A DNA stretch of 64,000 nucleotides from assembly GCA_963966185.1 (NCBI GenBank), contig CAWZYM010000283.1:2361001-2425000 (forward strand), in the 5' to 3' direction. Positions within the stretch are counted from its first letter, which is position 1. The number at the start of each line of letters is the position of its first letter. The stretch comes from Rhabditoides inermis (taxonomy: Eukaryota > Nematoda > Chromadorea > Rhabditida > Rhabditidae). A program made the position numbers and the translations under genes. Shown in pieces: positions 1-10,900 of the stretch. Under the pieces are notes generated by a model, which saw nothing but the letters and a program-made list of their open reading frames with translations, ran no database searches and was not told the DNA's origin.

Positions 1-413
1 ATGTTTAAACATAGGAGATATTTTCCACCCGGAATAGAGCCAAACTCGCGCGCATGCTGCCAATCTGACCGTCTGTTCCCTCTCGACCCGGCGTGATCTC
101 TCGCTCGCTCCGCCCCCATGACACGATGCCTCTCAGTTCTCAGCTGATGCGATGATGCGCGCAGGCCTCCTCTCCTATCCCCTGTCCACCCCACATTGTA
201 TATCAGCCGTTATCTGGCCCTTATCACTAGCTATTCGCAGAATCTGCTGACCGTTTCGTTGTTCTCTCGCTCGCTCGCCCCCTTCCTCCGATTCCTTCCT
301 CCGATCCACCCGACCCGATTGCGATCGCATCGCGGCTTTGTTATTTTTTGCGCCTTGATTCATGTTTCCTTTTACCTGCTTGAATACCATACTCATATTG
401 CAAGTACCGTAAG
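1..413. other. 5' flank of the LAAT-1-like gene
   Basis: No convincing coding exon is visible. The stretch is pyrimidine-rich in places and ends immediately before the first ATG of the transporter gene, so it probably contains its promoter and 5' untranslated region. The short open frames on both strands look like chance frames. Confidence 0.4.
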
Positions 414-685
414 ATGAAGACGGGCGGTCTGTCGGTGGACAGCGGCGTGCCGGATTGGATCGAGGCACACGAGGACAAGAACTGCACCCAGGGCGTCAAG
501 TGGATCAAGGATGTGAGTATTTTACATGTTTTTAACGTAATTGTGAAAATCGTGATGTAATTATCGTTTTGTCGCGTAAACATCTTCAATGAATTGATTG
601 CGCCATGTATCGCCAGTTTTTCCGCCAAGTTTACACTGATCTTTGATTTAGCTAGTGCTTGTGATGCAGTAATGCAGTTTCACAT

Positions 686-738
<53 letters not shown>

Positions 739-3267
739 CTTTGTTGACTGTATACAGTGATTCACTCGATTTACATGAATGCACTTCATGTTTATCACAT
801 GAGACAGATATCAATATGGGAAATCGCTAGCTTGTATGAGTGGCTACGATCAATCAATCAATCAATCGATAATCCAATCAATCAATATTCAGGTGTTCAC
901 GGACTGTGTCGACACTGACATGAAGCTCATCGGCTTCATCATTGGAATGATCTCGCTTCTCCTCTGGCTAGTGAGTTTTAAAACCGTTTGTATGTTTCAC
1001 TTCATTATCACGTTTGTAAATTACTATGGAGACAAGATACGGTTGATCTGTTTGTATTTATTAATATTTCTCACCTTGGTAAGGTCAAGCGCCCGGGAGG
1101 TATTTATAAAGTATTTATATAATATAATAAATAAATAAGTATTTATAACAGGTGCCGTTGTTCCCGCAGCTGTGGCAGAACTACAAGACGAAGAAGTGCG
1201 ACGGACTGTCGCTAGCCTTCCTCTTCTTCTGGTCAGTTTGAATGGTGTTTTGATTATGGCACTGGAGTCGAATTGCTTCGTCGAAACACCGTGGAATTTA
1301 CAATCACTCTGAAACGTATTGCATTGCATTATGTCTGCTGCACATCGAAAGCTCTCATGGTGTATTCGGTGTATTCAGCGATATGTAAATTATGTGAATT
1401 TGTTTCGCTCAGGCTCCTTGTTCGATCAATGTTTTCATGATCCCTTAAATTCTCTAAAATTCACTGTTTGCCTATAAAAACTCTTTCCAGGCTCGTAGGC
1501 GACACGTGTAACATGATAGGAGCGATGCTCACAAACCAACAGCCCATCCAGAAGATCATCGGTGTCTACTACATCATCCAGGTACTGTAGTTTGAACAGG
1601 ATACTGTAGTTTGATTAAATTACTGTAATTACCGTATTTCTAGGACCTCGTCCTCTGGGCGCAGTACGGCTACTACACGCAGTACTACCCTCGCAAGTAC
1701 GGCACCGGCGCGTCCGGTCGGAGTGAGTCCCGCCAGGGCGATCACGGTACACTCTACACCCACACTGCACTACTATACACTATGCACGACGCGGCACTCA
1801 ATGGGTCCTTTAAGAATTGATTGAGTGTTGCGGTACTTCTAACCTTCCACTAACTGTCCTCGTAGTGCATGTGTGTGTGATGTGCTGTGTCGCTTCGAAT
1901 CCTACAGTACCCCGGTTTTCGTTGCAGGATCGACGATCGTCGTGCCTGTGGTCGTTCTGGCTGTGATCGGGTTTGGCCTGCTGCCCGCCCACACTCAGAT
2001 CCGCGACGCTGGCGCTGCCCACCACACCAGCCGTCACCTCCTCCAACTCGACGAGACGTGAGTGGGTTACGGTAGAATCCGGGTTACGGTACTCGGTACT
2101 CTATTGATTACTGTAGTACCGCTCTGCTGGACGCTGCCACCCCGACGCCCACGTCGATGCCCTTTGAGAGCGCGCTGCGCATGTGGCCCATCTTCGAGTC
2201 GTACTCGGACGCGGTAAGGGTTATTGTATTTTGAATAATGTAGTACTGCAGTTCGTAGGACTACTGTAATCTCAATTTCACCGTTTCAGCTGGGCTACGT
2301 GATCGGCTCGATCGCGGCGGTGTGCTACTTTGGCGGTAGGATCCCGCAGATCATCAAGGTACTGTAAGATTACTGTACTTTGTATCAGGTTACTGTACTC
2401 TGTAATACCGTATACTTCTCAGAACTACCGGCGTAAGTCGTGCGAGGGTCTCTCGCTCACTATGTTCTACATCATTGTTGCTGCCAACTTCACCTATGGA
2501 GTCTCTGTTCTCATGGCCACCACCGGATGGCTCTACCTGCTCAGGTATTGATTTATTGATTGATTGCATGTTTTCACGTATTCTGTTTTTGTAGCGGCGC
2601 TGTTTTGTATTCCGCTGCAACACAATCGCTGGGAATTAATTGATTGACGCGTTTGGGAGATTGAGTGGGAGAGAGAGATTACCAGTAGGGACTAGGCAGT
2701 AGTAGATAACACGAGTAGTGACAAAGTGCAAGCGGTCAAGAAGTGGGAAGGGGAAGGAAAGAGAGGGGAGATGCTTATCTCGTGGTTATCAGGGAGCTAG
2801 TTTAGAGTAGATGAGTAGATAGCAGCTGACCGTCTGGCGAGATTCACATGTGTGGTGGCTGTGGGATCGCGTTGCAAAGTTGCAATATGGGGATGGTTTC
2901 AATTAGTGAGGGGAGTATGAAGTGTGCAGAGGAACATTAATGACGAACATTGAGAAATACGATGTCAATGTGAGGTGAAAATGTTGGTGGATGGGTGCAT
3001 AAGGATGTGTGTAAGGAACAGGGATGTGTTATTGGAGCTGAAGACGCTGAGTGAGTATAGGTAGATCATTCCAAGTAGATCAATAGGTTGATGGGTAGAT
3101 CACCGTATCCCTCCAGGCACCTTCCCTGGCTGGCGGGATCTCTCGGCTGCTGCGCATTCGACGCAGTCATGATCTCGCAGTACTACTACTACAAGGCACT
3201 CTCCGAGAGGAGAGCCGGAGGAGAGGGAGGAGACAGGGAGAGGCTGCTCGATGACCACGACGAGTAG
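414..3267 (+). CDS. laat-1: Lysosomal PQ-loop cationic amino-acid transporter (LAAT-1/SLC66A1-like)
   Basis: Ten exons join in phase: 414-512, 893-970, 1152-1231, 1491-1581, 1644-1722, 1928-2057, 2117-2213, 2290-2358, 2423-2544 and 3117-3267, giving 331 residues. Two PQ-loop repeats are visible: PLFPQLWQNYKTKKCDGLS near residue 60, and GGRIPQIIKNYRRKSCEGLS about two thirds along. Each is flanked by hydrophobic helices, and a third hydrophobic stretch (VVPVVVLAVIGFGLL) lies between the repeats. The order CTQGVKWIKD, PQ loop, WLVGDTCNMIGA, YYIIQDLVLWAQY matches the SLC66A1/LAAT-1 family, which exports lysine and arginine from lysosomes. The C-terminal tail carries ERLLDD, an acidic dileucine-type signal as expected for lysosomal sorting. 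Introns contain repeated TACTGTA motifs. The first ATG is inferred; the rest of the model is secure. Confidence 0.9.
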
Positions 3268-3325
3268 AGGGAGAAGGAAAAGCTACTCACAGATGAGCTC
3301 CTCTCATTGTGCTTAGTCGAGCCTT

Positions 3326-3443
3326 TTAAGGTGTGGTCAGTCTCTTTGAAACAGCCTCTTCAAAACGCCTTCGGAACACGTTGTTTGGTCGTGTTTCGAA
3401 ATCAGTGTCGAAGGGAGTTTCGAAGAGACTGACCGCTACTTTA
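3326..3443. mobile_element. MITE, GGTCAGTCTC family, copy 1
   Basis: The left end TTAAGGTGTGGTCAGTCTC and the right end GAGACTGACCGCTACTTTA are imperfect inverted repeats about 21 bp long, and the 118-bp unit has no coding capacity. Related ends recur at 15165-15356, at 30164-30249 with its duplicate, and as a single end near 54313, so this is a dispersed family. The TTAA/TTTA termini suggest TTAA target use. Confidence 0.6.
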
Positions 3444-4054
3444 CGCGCACCACTTCTCACGCGGTTTCTTGTTGTGCCGTTTATAGTATATGTCTTGAAT
3501 TCTTTGACGTAACTTTGCACCACCTCTTTTCTAGTATTAACTTTGTAGTTTTCATGAATATTTGGTATACAGCACTACGCGTTTTTGTAGAGAAACCCAG
3601 TTTCTTTGTAACCCCTCATTTTTCGCATCGATTCATTGCAACGAGGTACGATGTACTGTATTAGTGTGATGACGACTCGACTTTTTTGTATATTTGAACG
3701 CCTTGCTTTATTTCATTGTATTTTGTGTAGGGTTGTGTAGAGTATGTATAAGTATATGTGACCTTTGCATTTCACTAACGCCCCCTGTTTCTTGTTGTTA
3801 TTATATCTGTGAGTCGGAGTAACCCATATTTTGCGATATTGTTTATATATTTGTGCAGAGATAAAATATTCTCGTATCACACGTTTTGCAATCACAGTTC
3901 AACGACGGTCTTTGAAACAACAATGTTGAGTCAACATAGTTGGGCGGGAGAGATCTAATCATGTGTAGATTTCTCTCGCAAGAAAACTCGTTTCTGTGAC
4001 CCCTTGCAGATGGCATATGAATAGGGGTGTGATGGGGGCGGGTGGTCATTCGAG
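3444..4054. other. Intergenic region
   Basis: AT-rich spacer between the transporter and the next gene on the same strand. No coding exon, RNA gene or repeat family was recognised. Confidence 0.4.
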
Positions 4055-4635
4055 ATGTGGTGGCTGATGTGTATCACCGCTGCCTATGCGGCTCAGACTA
4101 TGACCATCACCAGCGATGGACAGACCAAGGTGAGCGGCCGACGTTTTTGTATTTCCGGATGCGATTTCTCTAATTATTGTAACCTTACAACATTGATTTA
4201 ACTCTTTAGAAACACGTAGATATGGTCTTTGTAGGTTATCAAAATGGAGAACGGCACCGGCGGTTTGATGAACCTGCTCGACGCGCTGCCAAAGACGTGC
4301 CACAAGGGCGGCAAGGAGTACAAGGTACCGTACTTGGGTTACTGTACTTTGAAATCACTGTACTGTACTCTTCAGGAGGGCGAGTCGTTCGATCTCGGTC
4401 ATCTACGCTACAAGTGCCAGCAGTATGGAGTGTACAGTATCGAGGGTGAGTGCCAGGCTCCGCCCACGTAGGCCACGCCCTTTTTGCAGGTTGTCAGACG
4501 GAGAAGAAGAAGGCACTGAAACTGGGAGAGTCATTGGTGGAAGGGAACCTGGCTCACATCTGCGATACGAGGGACGGGGCAGTGCACTATAGGCAGATTG
4601 TGTGCGGTGGGTGGAGACAGAGAGAGAGAGAGAGG

Positions 4636-4669
<34 letters not shown>

Positions 4670-4686
4670 GGAGAGAGAGGGAGAGA

Positions 4687-4721
<35 letters not shown>

Positions 4722-4756
4722 TGAGAGAGAGAGAGGGAGAGTGAGGGAGAGAGAGG

Positions 4757-4814
<58 letters not shown>

Positions 4815-4842
4815 AGGAGAGAGAGAGGGAGAGAGAGGGAGA

Positions 4843-4890
<48 letters not shown>

Positions 4891-4911
4891 GGAGAGAGAG
4901 GGAGAGAGAGG

Positions 4912-4963
<52 letters not shown>

Positions 4964-5129
4964 GAGATGAGAGAGAGAGAGAGGAGAGAGAGGAGAGAGA
5001 GAGAGGAGAGAGAGAGGAGAGAGAGGGAGAGAGAGGGAGAGAGAGGGAGAGAGAGGGAGAGAGAGAGAGAGAGAGGGAGAGAGGGAGAGAGAGAGAGAGA
5101 GGAGAGAGAGAGGGAGAGAGAGGGAGAGA

Positions 5130-5196
<67 letters not shown>

Positions 5197-5409
5197 GAGA
5201 GAGAGAGAAAGAGGAGGAAAAGAGAAAAGGAATGACTTATTTTTACTCTGCCGTTGATTACGATTTTTTGACAAGGCATTATGAATCGGTTCGCACTTTC
5301 CGGGTGATCAGTGATTATTATTAAAATAATCACACTTATTTTCAGGCATAATGGGACAGCCGTCGTGTGACGAAGCGATCGCACAGTCCAAGAAGGAGGA
5401 ACAGACGGT

Positions 5410-5469
<60 letters not shown>

Positions 5470-5947
5470 GAGAGGGAGAGAGAGAGAGAGAGCAAATAAT
5501 TCAGGCCAAGAAGTCCTCCTCGTCTGCCGCTGCTCCTCCCTCCTCCTCCTCCTCCTCCTCCTCCTCCTCCTCCTTCTCCACCTCCAAGTCCGTGAAGACT
5601 TCCGTGCCGACCATGTCCAACAGTGGGGTGAGTCACTGTTAGACAAATTGAAATCCCTTATGGACTGATGACCTGTTTGGGCATTTCCGATGGGGGGTGA
5701 GACACTAAACCTGAGCGATCTCCTTGAATTCCCTACGTAGTTCTAAAACAAGAAATTTCTCTACATGACACATGAAAATCTGATAAAAAACCTTTTTCAA
5801 CATATTGTTTGCGAAAAAAACGTTATTTATAATTTATTTTCAGCAGATCCAGCTGCCGCCGGGATGGAAAATCGTGTCAGAGGGAAGCCAGGCCATACCC
5901 GGAACGCAGAAGGTTCTCTCTCTCTCTCTCTCTCCCCTCTCTCTATT

Positions 5948-5993
<46 letters not shown>

Positions 5994-7216
5994 GCTTTGT
6001 TCCTCTATTCTCTGATTTCAGGTCGTCAAGTCGCAAACGATGCAGTTCAGCGCTGTGCCGACGGTATGAGTATACTGTAATCTGAATTGTATAAAATGTA
6101 TATTACTGTATCTATTCCGTACTCACCACTCACGAAATTCCACCACTTGCACACTTTCCGCCGTTCTTGTGATTGTGTGCTTGGGTTTATTTTGTGGGAT
6201 AAACGTTGTTTGTACACCTTTTTCTTGTTATATATAAAATTATATGTAGTTTATAGTTTTATGCTTCAGAAACTGTCATCAGAAAACGGGTTCTCGAAAG
6301 GCGTCGGTCGCGTTCTTTCAGTAGAAGAGGTGGGCACATTCATCTAATGAGAAAAAAGAGATCCGTTTCACTCTCTGTAATAAAAACAACTGCGCCATCG
6401 TAACATCAATATTCACAAGTATACAGAAACGTATAATATAATCATACCTATCTACACAATTGATAAGCGCATACTAATCTTCAAAATTTCAGCTCGTCTC
6501 TGGCAAGCCAGTCAAGATCGGAACGGTGGATGTGAGTGATTGTACAGTTGAAAAACTATTTTTCCATAAAAACCCTCAAAAACCCAAAACCGTAAAAAAA
6601 CAAAACAAAGAAAATATGAGAATGATTATGTAGATTCCAAATTATGAGTCTATTCCATGTTTCAGAACGCTCCATCCTCCTCTTCGGAGTCGATCCGGGC
6701 AAGCGGATTCAAGGTAGAGTGAGTGAGTGAGTGAGTGAGTGAGTGAGTGAGTGAGTGAGTGAGTGAGTGAGTGAGTGAGTGAGTGAGTGAGTGAGTGAGT
6801 GAGTGAGTGAGTGTGAGTGAGTGAGTGAGTGAGTGAGTGAGTGTGAGTGAGTGAGTGAGTGAGTGAGTGAGTGAGTGAGTGAGTGAGTGAGTGAGTGAGT
6901 GAGTGAGTGAGTGAGTGAGTGAGTGAGTGAGTGAGTGAGTTAGTGAGTGAGTGAGTGAGTGAGTGAGTGAGTGAGTGAGTGAGTGAGTGAGTGAGTGAGT
7001 GAGTGAGTGAGTGAGTGAGTGAGTGAGTGAGTGAGTGAGTGAGTGAGTGAGTGAGTGAGTGAGTGAGTGAGTGAGTGAGTGAGTGAGTGAGTGAGTGAGT
7101 GAGTGAGTGAGTGAGTGAGTGAGTGAGTGAGTGAGTGAGTGAGTGAGTGAGTGAGTGAGTGAGTGAGTGAGTGAGTGAGTGAGTGAGTGAGTGAGTGAGT
7201 GAGTGAGTGAGTGAGT

Positions 7217-7250
<34 letters not shown>

Positions 7251-7565
7251 GAGGGAGAGAGAGAGGGAGGGAGATGATTTGCATCTTCAGCCCGGCACGG
7301 TTCAAGGCTCCGTGTCGAGCGTGACGTGGAATGGCAAGCAGGTGAGTTCTATTTATCTCTCTCTCTTCTTCTCTCTTTCCTTTTTTCTCTCAGAGAGAGA
7401 GAGAAAGAGAGATAGAGAGAGAGAGAGAGAGAGAACAGAGAGAGAATAGAGGAAGGGAGGGAGAGAGAGATAGCGACACTCCTTCAGATTCTCGTTGATG
7501 GCAAACCGATCAACGCCGGCCCCGGCACATTCACATTCGGAACCAAGAAGACCAGTAATAAATAA
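4055..7565 (+). CDS. Secreted cysteine-rich protein with Fn1-like (MIG-18-type) modules and poly-Ser linker
   Basis: Thirteen exons close in phase to 307 residues: 4055-4129, 4235-4324, 4376-4445, 4490-4606, 5346-5407, 5505-5627, 5844-5912, 6022-6063, 6270-6329, 6493-6531, 6666-6713, 7291-7341 and 7488-7565. The start MWWLMCITAAYAA is a short signal peptide. Residues about 45-130 carry paired modules of the pattern C-x3-GxxY-xxGExF, a tyrosine, C, then G-x-C (CHKGGKEYKEGESF, LRYKCQQYGVYSIEGC). They resemble the fibronectin-I-like repeats of nematode MIG-18-type extracellular proteins; this family link is my inference. A linker with eleven consecutive serines follows, encoded by a (TCC)n run in exon 6. 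The C-terminal half has small repeated GTV, GK and FK motifs. Three introns are almost pure GA or GAGT microsatellite. An extracellular matrix role is plausible but unproven. Confidence 0.75.
4618..5222. repeat. Long GA/GGA polypurine microsatellite in an intron
   Basis: About 600 bp of AG dinucleotides interrupted by GGG and AAG, filling intron 4 of the secreted-protein gene. The plus strand is almost pure purine. The RE-rich and SL-rich open frames here are products of the repeat and are not genes. Confidence 0.95.
6714..7260. repeat. Tetranucleotide (GAGT)n array in an intron
   Basis: About 500 bp of uninterrupted GAGT repeats with a few one-base slips, followed by a short GA run, occupying intron 11 of the secreted-protein gene. 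Read on the sense strand it contains the nematode 5' splice-site hexamer GTGAGT once every four bases. The SLTH-rich minus-strand frame is a repeat translation. Confidence 0.97.
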
Positions 7566-7947
7566 TAACTGAAAACATGAATTTGAATATGGACTTATGT
7601 TTATTTGCTGAAAAAATCATGTGTAAAGTTCAAAACGTTCATTGTATGCACTATAGTTACAAAAGTATATAACGATAAATTATTGTTATATACATGCCCG
7701 CATAGCAGTATATATTTAGCAGAATGTCGTTTATGTGATTATGTGTGATTATTGTCATTCTACAGTGTTTTATACGACGAGTACCTATAAGTAATCGATA
7801 TGCAAATGCCGCCACATTGCCGCAGTCGCTTTGCCGGCGGGCTATCTGGTCGACTCCAGTGCGCGGGAAGAAAGGTGACTGTTGTTCACCTCTCACCACT
7901 CCGCGTGCTTCTCTCTTGTACCGATCGCGTCCCATCTACTAGCAATC
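7566..7947. other. Intergenic region
   Basis: Spacer of 382 bp between two genes on the same strand. It probably holds the 3' end of the upstream gene and the promoter or trans-splice site of the next. Nothing else was recognised. Confidence 0.4.
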
Positions 7948-10900
7948 ATGGAGTTCTTCTACACCACTCACGACAAGGAGAAGCCGGTCGAACAGTGAGT
8001 ATCAACAACGACTGTGTGCTTTTAAACATACAAGGACTCGTGTACACTGTTATTATTAAAAGAAGCAATTATTAATAACTAACTAAACTCCAATATTGTA
8101 TTGATTTTTGTCTGTTTAATGTTGTTGTTTTTTATCACGTGTTTAATCAACCGTGACAAGCATTACCAACAACAAGTACGCATCCACGGGACTACCGAAA
8201 CTCGTGTTGTTGGAACTCGCAGTAGGCTTTGTATTACTGTATTTTACCGTAACCTCACCGTAATCCGTAATGTATGTAATTACCTATGTGCTACTTGATT
8301 CGAGATAAACATTCTGATTCTGATACATTATTATATTACAGTGGTCCGTTCTCGGAAGTGGAGATGCTGCGTTGGTTCCGCGAGTCGATGCTGCCCTCTC
8401 ACCTCGTCGTCACGTGTCTGGAAGCCCCGCCGCCAGCTGGGAAAGCGATGAGGCCGCCGCCACAAAGGGTGCTCTATCAGGAGACCATCGGTGAGACAGT
8501 GTCCGCATTCAGAACTAGAGAAATGGAGAGGAGTTTAGTTTAATAACAACCTGTCCGTTCATCATTCGTCATATGAAAAGAGCCGACAACATCATCATTC
8601 AGGCGAGCTGGTTGCTCGCAACGGCGCTGCGGTGCCGTTTCTGCCCCCTCTAGTTGAGGGTAAGGCGGAAGAGAAGAGCGCCGAGAAGTGCAACACGTGT
8701 GCGAGACAGTCTCCGGTCTTCACGGAATGCAGTTGCGGCTGTGGCGCTGACAACATCGTCTGGCTCTACGACGAAAACAATCGTGAGTAATTGACTGCAA
8801 TTAACCTACTTGTTGTTCAATCATTCAAAAATTCAGCAAAGATACTGGGGTCTATTTAAAGCCCGACTGAACACAGATTCATGAGCTCTATTGAGAACCG
8901 ATCTTGAACTCACTCTCGTTGTCTACACTCTGACCCATTTCAATCGATCGATATTGCGTTTGCTGAGCGAGTCTTTTTGACTCAAATAACGAAACAAACA
9001 AAATCAAAACAATTCAGCACCAACATTACAAATGAAATGTTTATCGCAAGAATAATAACAAATAATGTAATTAAATGATTTATCAAAACAAGATTACGAG
9101 GAGTTTTTTTTATAATTGTTTTGGCGATGTTTTCCGGGAGGATCGCCGTCACAGAGAGTGAGAGCAGGGGTGGGGCGGGGACAGGTCTCCCGGCCTGAGG
9201 CGAGGCACAGCGCTGCCACTCCAGGAGCAGCTCCGGGAGGCTGAAAACGTATGTACTGCAGACAAAGAGCAATTAGAAAACAAGCTATCACACCTGGGCA
9301 AGCGGTAAGTACGGCAGCAGAACATCTGACGAGGAGTGTCGTTAGAGCCACACTCTCGGATCTGAACCAAATTGATAGGATATCTTAGTTTGGACCCAAA
9401 ACATCGATTTCTAGTGTTACTTTTTCCTACGCGCCATATACGTTTCCTGTACGAAAACGTACAGACTGGGTTTTGGCTACCTCATTCCACCTCTGGCGGT
9501 CAGAGACCGAGCCGTTGTGGCCTAGTGGTTAGCGCATCAGCCTGTCAGACAGGAGGCTGGGGTTCGAGTCCGCGGAGACGATTTTTGTTTTGCCAGCAGT
9601 TTCTGGACTTGGACTTGAAGTTTTTTTGTTGCGAAGTGCTTCGATCAGTTTGTAACTACAAATACGTTCTTCTTCTTCTTTTTTTCAAAGCATTTTTCTC
9701 CGATATCGTTCAACTATATTGTGTTTCTTTACACTTAAGATATTGTTTTGGCTGAAACGTTTAGTTTGAAAACAGTTATAACAAAGCGTGAACATTTGTA
9801 TTCTGTGTTTTTTCCAACAACAAGAAACGCAAGTCCAGGAACTGCTGGCAAAACAAAAACGGTGTGCGCGGACTCGAACCCCAGCCTCTGGTCTGACAGA
9901 CTGATGCGCTAACCACTAGGCCACAACGGCTCGGTCTTTGACCGCCAAAGGTGGAATGAGGTAGTCAAAAACCAGCCCTGTACGTTTTCGTACTGGAAAC
10001 GTATATGGCGCGTAGGAAAAAGTAACACCAGAAATCGATGTCTGGGGTCTTAACTAAGATATCCTATCAATTTGGTTCAGATCCGAGAGTGTGGCTCTAA
10101 CGACACTCCTCGTGAGTCCACAAGGGCGAGTTGAGCATGAGGTTCAAGAAGCTCAAAAACAGGAATCGATCAATACTACTACGGGAACAGACCATACAGT
10201 ACGCACCAGTCAGTCATTCTATCGTACCTTTCCACGCTTGACGCTGCTCCTCGGACGCTCCCGGGTTGTGCCTGCTTGCTGCTCCATCATACACGATCAA
10301 GGAGACAGGGGCTCCGTCTGCAAGAATAACGAAAGTGATAATAAGACACATTACAGAACATTCACTTTGTGGTTGGGTCAACGGCGACGAGTACGAACTC
10401 GGCGCAGTCGACGCCGGGCACCAGGCACAACGCTTAACTGAATCGATCATAAACATAATGGTGGATGTGCAATATGATCATAAAAAACCAAAACTCACGT
10501 TGCTCTTCATGCGGGCTAATTGGACGAAGGACTCGGCTCGGCCGGCCGACGTAGCCCCGCGCACCTTCCGTGTGCTTCATCGACGTCGGCGAGTCACAAC
10601 TACAATTCATTGAGATTACATATACCAGTAAATATGTAGTACGCCATAAATAAAGCACATTGCTAAAAATACAACAACACTGATGTTTCAACAACATCAG
10701 CTGATAGAAGAGAAATCAACGCTTACGTACCTGTTCACGATGTAACCATGCTCCTTGACGACAAATAGGTGAACAGTTTGCCCATGTGAAGCTCCTGAAA
10801 AAAGAACATATTAAAAACAATAATGTAATCAAAAAGATTCACGTGATCAACGAAAAACACAACTTCGTCGCGACTTCATCGTTGCGCACCGATGGATTCA

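Noticed and set aside
4450..5384. Long open frames of RE-rich (+) and SL-rich (-) residues up to about 265 codons
   Set aside because: They are translations of a GA/CT microsatellite within an intron whose flanking exons splice cleanly in another way.
6940..7305. 121-codon minus-strand frame of SLTH repeats
   Set aside because: Translation of the (GAGT)n array.
9511..9578. Possible tRNA-Asp(GTC) gene
   Set aside because: A- and B-box-like sequences are present, but the anticodon stem does not form with a 7-base loop and the acceptor ends do not pair. It sits in both arms of a fold-back element.
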